A stretch of DNA of 64,000 bases from JBHFEI01 sp041928815 (lineage in GTDB: Bacteria > Pseudomonadota > Alphaproteobacteria > Rhizobiales > Rhizobiaceae): positions 1-64,000 of the forward strand of contig NZ_JBHFEI010000002.1 of assembly GCF_041928815.1 (NCBI RefSeq), written 5' to 3'. The translations under genes and the position numbers were made by a program. Positions 60,050 to 64,000 of the stretch are shown here, piece after piece. Below the pieces are notes generated by a model. It was not told the DNA's origin. It saw only the letters and a program-made list of their open reading frames with translations, and searched no databases. Each line of letters begins with the position of its first letter. Position 1 is the stretch's first letter.

Positions 60050-61987
60050 TCAGATGGACGCTGCCTGGACGAGGGCGCTGTTGCGGGTCAGCGCGCGCAC
60101 CGGAAAGGTGATGCCGACGCGGATGCCCTCCGGATTCCAGGCCCGTTCGAGCCGGCCGCCGAGCTGACCCTCGACGCTGATGCGCATCAGGCGCGACCCG
60201 AACCCTTCCTGCTGCGGCGGGCCGGTGACGCCGGGCCCGCCGGTCTCACGCCAGGTGAGACCGTAGGCATCCCCGTCGAGGACGCCGGTGATTTCCAGCC
60301 GGCCTTCCGGCCGCGACAGGCCGCCATATTTGGCGGAATTCGTCGCCAGTTCGTGCAGGAGCAGGGCAAGCGGCGTCGCCGCGCTGTCGCCGATCGGGAG
60401 ATCGTCGCCGAGATAGACGATCTGGCCGTCCTGCCCGGTGGCGAAGGGAATGAGGAGTTCGCGGATCAGGCCGAAGACGGTGGTCTCAACCGGCATCGGG
60501 CGCGATGCGCGCGAGTGGGGCCGGACGAAGTCATGGGCGCGGCCCATGGCCTCGACCCTGCGGCGCAACTGGTCGGCAAAGGCGCGCGCCTCGGGCGCGG
60601 AGCGGGCCGAAAGGCTGATGATGCTCATCAGAACCGAGAAAATGTTCTTGATCCGGTGGCTGAGTTCGTGGGTCACCATCTCGCGCTCGGCGGCCAGCTG
60701 CCGGGCGTCGTGGATGTCGGTGCAGGTGCCGTACCAGCGGATGATCCGCCCTTCGGCATCCCGCGTCGCCTCGGCGCGCCCAAGCACCCAGCGGTAGACG
60801 CCGCTGTGATGACGCAGGCGGTATTCGATCTGGTACGGCTCGCCCGTCGCCAGCGCGTGGCGCCAGCGCTCCCAGGCCGTCTCGCGGTCGTCCTCGTGGA
60901 ACATGCCGTTCCAGCCCTCGCCGTCGGTCGAGCCGGGCGGCGTGCCGGTGAATTCGTACCAGCGGGCATTGTAGTAGTCGTGAAAGCCGTCGGGCCGCGT
61001 CGACCAGACCATCTGCGGCATGGCGTCGGCAAGCGTGCGGAAGGCGGCTTCCGAGCGCGCATGAGCCTCCGCCGCCTCCTTCTGCGCGGTGATGTCGACG
61101 GAGAGCCCAGGAAAACGGATGCATCTGCCTTCGGCGTCGAACTGGGGCGTGCCCTCGGCGAGCACCCACCTGACGCCGCCTGCCGCGTTGACAACGCGAT
61201 ACTCCTCCGTGAATTTCTCGCCGGTCGCCATCGATCTTTCGAGAGCCTCGCGCATGCGCCCGACATCGTCGGGATGAATGCCGGCGATATAGGCCGCGAT
61301 CGGCACGCCCGTGTCGCCATCCTCGGCCCTCACGCCGTAGAGGTCGGCAAAACCGGCCCCGGCATAGACGCGGTCGGCCTGCACGTCCCAGTCCCAGATG
61401 CCGACGACGCGCGAGGCCCCGAGCGCGACGGCGAGCTGGTCGCGGCTTTTCGCCAATGCCCGCTCGGCGGACACGCGCTGGGTGGTCTCGCCGAGAATGC
61501 AGACGACGCCGACCACCGCGCCGTCGGCGGTGACGATCGGACTGTAGTCGAGGTCGAGCCAGACATCCTCGGGCGCGCCGTTGCGGTTGAGGACCATGTG
61601 CTGGTCGGCGAGCGAGACGACCTCCCCGGCATGGACGCGGGCCACGACGTCGCGGTTGAAGTCCACGACCTCCGGCCAGGCGGCAAAGGCGGACATGCCG
61701 AAACAGCCGGGATGCCGGTTGCCGGCGATCAGCGCATAGCCGTCATTGTAGAGGAGCACCGCCTCCGGACCGGCGAGGATCACCATCGGCACCGGCGAGG
61801 CGAGCATGGTGCGGGCCACGACGACGAGCTCCACCGGCCATCGCTCCGCCGGGCCGAGCGGGGTTGTCGACCAGTCGTGTCCGGTGAAAAGCCGGCACGT
61901 CCGGCTTTCGGCCAGCAGTCCCGGAAGCGGCGCGCCGCCCGGCGTGAAAAAAGGTGCTTCCATGACCTTCGCGTCTGAACCCGACAT
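60050..61987 (-). CDS. PAS-containing HWE-family sensor histidine kinase
   Basis: A 645-residue soluble kinase. Three PAS-like regions cover about 25-150, 155-285 and 290-425, with WVLAEGTPQFDAEGRCIRFP and RWVLGRAEATRDAEGRIIRW. The HWE dimerisation/phosphorylation region is THELSHRIKNIFSVLMSIIS with H440. The ATPase part has LLLHELATNSAKYGGLSRPE, then LTWRETGGP, the W-x-E pair that names the family. Related kinases sense light or stress. The start at 61987 (MSGSDAKVMEAPFF) is tentative; ATG 61963 would remove eight residues. No cognate regulator is adjacent. Confidence 0.9.
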   Translation of the reverse strand: MSGSDAKVMEAPFFTPGGAPLPGLLAESRTCRLFTGHDWSTTPLGPAERWPVELVVVARTMLASPVPMVILAGPEAVLLYNDGYALIAGNRHPGCFGMSAFAAWPEVVDFNRDVVARVHAGEVVSLADQHMVLNRNGAPEDVWLDLDYSPIVTADGAVVGVVCILGETTQRVSAERALAKSRDQLAVALGASRVVGIWDWDVQADRVYAGAGFADLYGVRAEDGDTGVPIAAYIAGIHPDDVGRMREALERSMATGEKFTEEYRVVNAAGGVRWVLAEGTPQFDAEGRCIRFPGLSVDITAQKEAAEAHARSEAAFRTLADAMPQMVWSTRPDGFHDYYNARWYEFTGTPPGSTDGEGWNGMFHEDDRETAWERWRHALATGEPYQIEYRLRHHSGVYRWVLGRAEATRDAEGRIIRWYGTCTDIHDARQLAAEREMVTHELSHRIKNIFSVLMSIISLSARSAPEARAFADQLRRRVEAMGRAHDFVRPHSRASRPMPVETTVFGLIRELLIPFATGQDGQIVYLGDDLPIGDSAATPLALLLHELATNSAKYGGLSRPEGRLEITGVLDGDAYGLTWRETGGPGVTGPPQQEGFGSRLMRISVEGQLGGRLERAWNPEGIRVGITFPVRALTRNSALVQAASI

Positions 61988-62313
61988 TCCAAATCGATCG
62001 TAAGACCGACGATATAGGCGTCCGGCGCGGAAAGTCATCCCCCTGAAACCGGCGATGCCGGGCCACTCGCGCGCGATTGCATGAACGCGCAAATCGGCAT
62101 AGGCTGAAGGGTAGGAAAGGCGCATCGCGCCCCGGGCCCCCGTCGGTCTCCTTCGAGCCGGCACCGCGCCCCGCTCCTTCGTGGGCGCCGCCGGCCGGCA
62201 TGTCCGGCCGCAGTCGCCTCGAATGGCGCTCACTCGCAGTGATCGCATGCCGCGTAAGCCATCGTGAACAAAATGCCCCGCAGAACGTTCCATCAGCGAT
62301 TGGGAGGTCGACG
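61988..62313. promoter_or_regulatory. Divergent intergenic region
   Basis: 326 bases between the HWE kinase and the second transglutaminase gene. I see no gene. On the minus strand near 62292 there is GGAACGTTC, part of a poor match to the stress-sigma (EcfG) pattern. No convincing promoter could be placed. Confidence 0.4.
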
Positions 62314-63222
62314 ATGTACATACGTTTCGGATACGAGATTGGCATTGAATGCCCGCAGCCCACGCCGATGATGACCTACCTTTCGCCGGCAGCCGACACG
62401 CGCGGCCGGATCCTCCAGGAAAAGGGCCCCGTCTCCACGCCCGTGGTCGCCATGGAGGAGACCTCGGACGTCTTCGGCAACACCTGCCTGCGTCTCGTGG
62501 CCCCAAAGGGTGCCTTCAGCCTCGTCTACGATGCCCTGGTGCGGGACGAGGCGCCGGCCATGCCGCGCGCCCACGGCGCGGCGGTGTCGGTGGAGGCGCT
62601 GCCGATGGGCTGCATGCCCTTCGTCACGGCAAGCCGCTACTGCGAGACCGACCGCTTCGGCACGCTCGCCTGGAAGCTCTTCGGCGACGTTCCGGCAGGA
62701 CGCGCGCGCGTCGAGGCGATCTGCGATTACGTGCGGGAAAGACTGGTGTTCAGCTACGGCTACTCGACCGGCTTGCGCACGGCGATGGAAGCGCATGTGG
62801 ACCGTGTCGGTGTCTGCCGCGACTATGCCCATCTCGCGGTGACGCTCTGCCGGGCGATGAATATGCCGGCACGCTACGTCAACGGTTTCGTCGCCGATAC
62901 GGCCGCCGACCCGCAGCCGGCCCCGATGGACTTCCACGCCTGGTTCGAGGTCTACCTTGCCAGCGGATGGCACACGTTCGATGCGTTCCGTCCCGACATC
63001 GCCACCGGCCGCATCGCCGTCGCCCGCGGCCGGGACGCGGCCGACATCCCGCTGATCCAGACATTCGGCAGCCATGAACTGACCACCTTCAAGATCTGGA
63101 CGCGGCGCGAGAGCGAGGGTCGGCTCGGCCGGCCGCACGAGGATGCGGACGTGTCGCTGGTCAGCCCGTGGTTCAGTACGCGCTGGGCTCGCCACCTGCA
63201 CGAACGGGAAAGGGGACGATAG
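62314..63222 (+). CDS. Transglutaminase-like cysteine protease family protein (2)
   Basis: A 302-residue protein. The start at 62314 has GGGAGG eight bases upstream. The N-terminal region (MYIRFGYEIGIECPQPTPMM) differs from that of the paralogue at 46483. The core triad is C168 (RVGVCRDYAHLAVTLCR), H208 (MDFHAWFEVYL) and D223 (TFDAFRPD). It is a cytoplasmic transglutaminase-fold protein of unknown substrate. An intrinsic terminator follows its stop directly. Confidence 0.88.
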   Translation: MYIRFGYEIGIECPQPTPMMTYLSPAADTRGRILQEKGPVSTPVVAMEETSDVFGNTCLRLVAPKGAFSLVYDALVRDEAPAMPRAHGAAVSVEALPMGCMPFVTASRYCETDRFGTLAWKLFGDVPAGRARVEAICDYVRERLVFSYGYSTGLRTAMEAHVDRVGVCRDYAHLAVTLCRAMNMPARYVNGFVADTAADPQPAPMDFHAWFEVYLASGWHTFDAFRPDIATGRIAVARGRDAADIPLIQTFGSHELTTFKIWTRRESEGRLGRPHEDADVSLVSPWFSTRWARHLHERERGR

Positions 63223-63226
63223 GGAG

Positions 63227-63244
63227 AACGCCGCAGCGTTTTTT
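63227..63244 (+). terminator. Rho-independent terminator after transglutaminase 2
   Basis: AACGC-CGCA-GCGTT followed by four more T gives a short hairpin with a six-T tail, five bases past the stop codon at 63222. It is the clearest intrinsic terminator in the window. Confidence 0.7.
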
Positions 63245-63346
63245 CTCCAATGCTGGAAAACGGAGAAAACTATCCCTATCAATTAGGTCGGCATTGCGAC
63301 ACGATAAGGGAAGTAGGTCGTATCTGACCCCAATACGGAGATCGCC

Positions 63347-63463
63347 ATGCAGAGAACGAAAGCCATGCGCCAGACGCATTCCGCTCCGTCCGCGCTGCTC
63401 CACGCCGGACTGGTGGCGGCCGCCTTCATTTTCGTGATCGCTCTCGTCGCTGGCGCTATCTGA
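63347..63463 (+). CDS. 38-residue single-span membrane peptide
   Basis: ATG at 63347 with GGAG seven bases upstream opens a 38-codon frame: MQRTKAMRQTHSAPSALLHA, then a hydrophobic run GLVAAAFIFVIALVAGAI to the stop. A basic N-terminus followed by one membrane helix is typical of small inner-membrane regulators or stabilisers. It has its own upstream gap of about 100 bases after a terminator. I do not recognise a family; coding status is inferred from the ribosome-binding site and composition. Confidence 0.5.
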   Translation: MQRTKAMRQTHSAPSALLHAGLVAAAFIFVIALVAGAI

Positions 63464-63487
63464 CGTCTCCATGACCGGCGCGGCGCC

Positions 63488-64000
63488 TCAGATGCCGGGC
63501 ATGACGAAGCCCCCAAGGCGCTCTCCCACCTGCCGGATGGTCGCGAGATCGGCGTTCGGGAAGGCGAGGCGGAGATGGCCTTCCTGGGCCTCTCCGAAGA
63601 ATTCGCCGGGGAGGCAGAGAATTCCGGCCGACGCCGCGAGCCGCTCCGCTACGAGTTGCGCGCGGATGTCGCCGAAGGGATGGCGTAGATAGGCGAAATA
63701 GGCGCCGACCGACAGCAGCTTCCAGCCCTCCACTCCTTCGATCGCCATGCGCAGCGCCGCCGCCCGCGCGGCAATTTCCGCCCGGTTCGCCTCCCGCCAG
63801 CCCTCGAGGGCCGGAAGCGCTTTCGCCAGCGCGATCTGGGCCGGGCGCGGCGCACAGATCTGCAGATTGTCCATGATCTTGGCCACCTGCGCCAGCACGC
63901 CGACACCGGCGGTGATGGCGCCGACCCGGTGGCCCGGAACCGCGTGGGATTTCGAGAAGCTGTAGAGGCTGATGAAATTCTTCTGCCAGCCGTCGATCGC
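63488..64000 (-). CDS. Class I/II aminotransferase, C-terminal part (runs off window)
   Basis: The last 170 codons of a fold-type I PLP aminotransferase. The PLP lysine is in LYSFSKSHAVPGHRVGA near the window edge. NLQICAPRPAQIALAKALPA, VGAYFAYLRHPF and CLPGEFFGEAQEGHLRLAFP are the usual substrate-binding and C-terminal segments. The reading frame is open to base 64000, so the gene starts outside. It resembles aspartate/alanine-type aminotransferases; specificity is not determinable from this part. Confidence 0.88.
   Translation of the reverse strand, partial: AIDGWQKNFISLYSFSKSHAVPGHRVGAITAGVGVLAQVAKIMDNLQICAPRPAQIALAKALPALEGWREANRAEIAARAAALRMAIEGVEGWKLLSVGAYFAYLRHPFGDIRAQLVAERLAASAGILCLPGEFFGEAQEGHLRLAFPNADLATIRQVGERLGGFVMPGI

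Noticed and set aside
62268..62292. Possible EcfG (stress sigma) promoter reading toward the HWE kinase
   Set aside because: GGAAC is followed at about the right distance by TGTT, not CGTT, and it lies nearly 300 bases from the gene, so the match is weak.

Overview
The window is GC-rich DNA, packed with genes and with third codon positions dominated by G/C. Its gene families point to an alphaproteobacterium of the Rhizobiales, probably Rhizobiaceae (Shinella/Ensifer/Rhizobium-like). Supporting signs are a five-step Hut pathway with HutF and HutG, an HWE-family histidine kinase, TTAA-N7-TTAA motifs that match the CtrA box, and abundant ABC uptake systems. No rRNA, tRNA, replication origin or CRISPR array was seen, so the replicon (chromosome, chromid or megaplasmid) cannot be decided.

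Layout. 1-1023 is a graveyard of mobile-element scraps: an integrase N-terminus, a possible IS5-type piece, a frameshifted IS630 transposase and an IS3-type transposase piece. 1025-14749 is a catabolic island. On the minus strand it reads substrate-binding protein, livG, livH, livM, an FCD/GntR regulator, hyuA, hyuB, a 61-residue zinc-ribbon protein, gabT and gabD. On the plus strand it has livF and an L-2-hydroxyglutarate oxidase (lhgO). Tight spacing and ATGA overlaps suggest one regulon. My working hypothesis is uptake and ATP-dependent ring opening of a lactam or related amide, followed by transamination and oxidation to succinate or glutarate. 14860-19598 is a ribose-type ABC importer with an alpha/beta hydrolase. 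20169-22055 holds a DUF3750 protein and a small copper-handling pair (DUF2946-like and PCuAC). 22203-27618 holds a dimethylglycine-dehydrogenase-like enzyme and a two-component pair. 27787-31520 holds a secreted RTX protein and two divergent orphan OmpR-type regulators.

31952-45618 is a complete chemosensory cluster: HD-GYP response regulator, STAS protein, CheY, CheA, CheW, two transmembrane MCPs, a second CheW, CheR, CheB, a ParA-like ATPase and, convergent to it, a soluble MCP-like protein with a degenerate signalling tip. No flagellar gene is present. A perfect TTAA-N7-TTAA box precedes the cluster and a near match precedes parA. The two MCPs share 587 identical nucleotides, which indicates recent gene conversion.

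45754-47382 holds a DUF2938 membrane protein and a transglutaminase. 47418-54744 is a complete histidine-utilisation locus (hutI-H-G-U-D on minus, hutF on plus) with a palindrome that fits the HutC-type operator. 54736-61987 holds a small membrane protein, a stand-alone receiver, a puuA/puuB-type pair for gamma-glutamylated polyamines, an AGE-family sugar isomerase and an HWE sensor kinase. 62314-64000 holds a second transglutaminase, a 38-residue membrane peptide and the 3' part of an aminotransferase that runs off the window.
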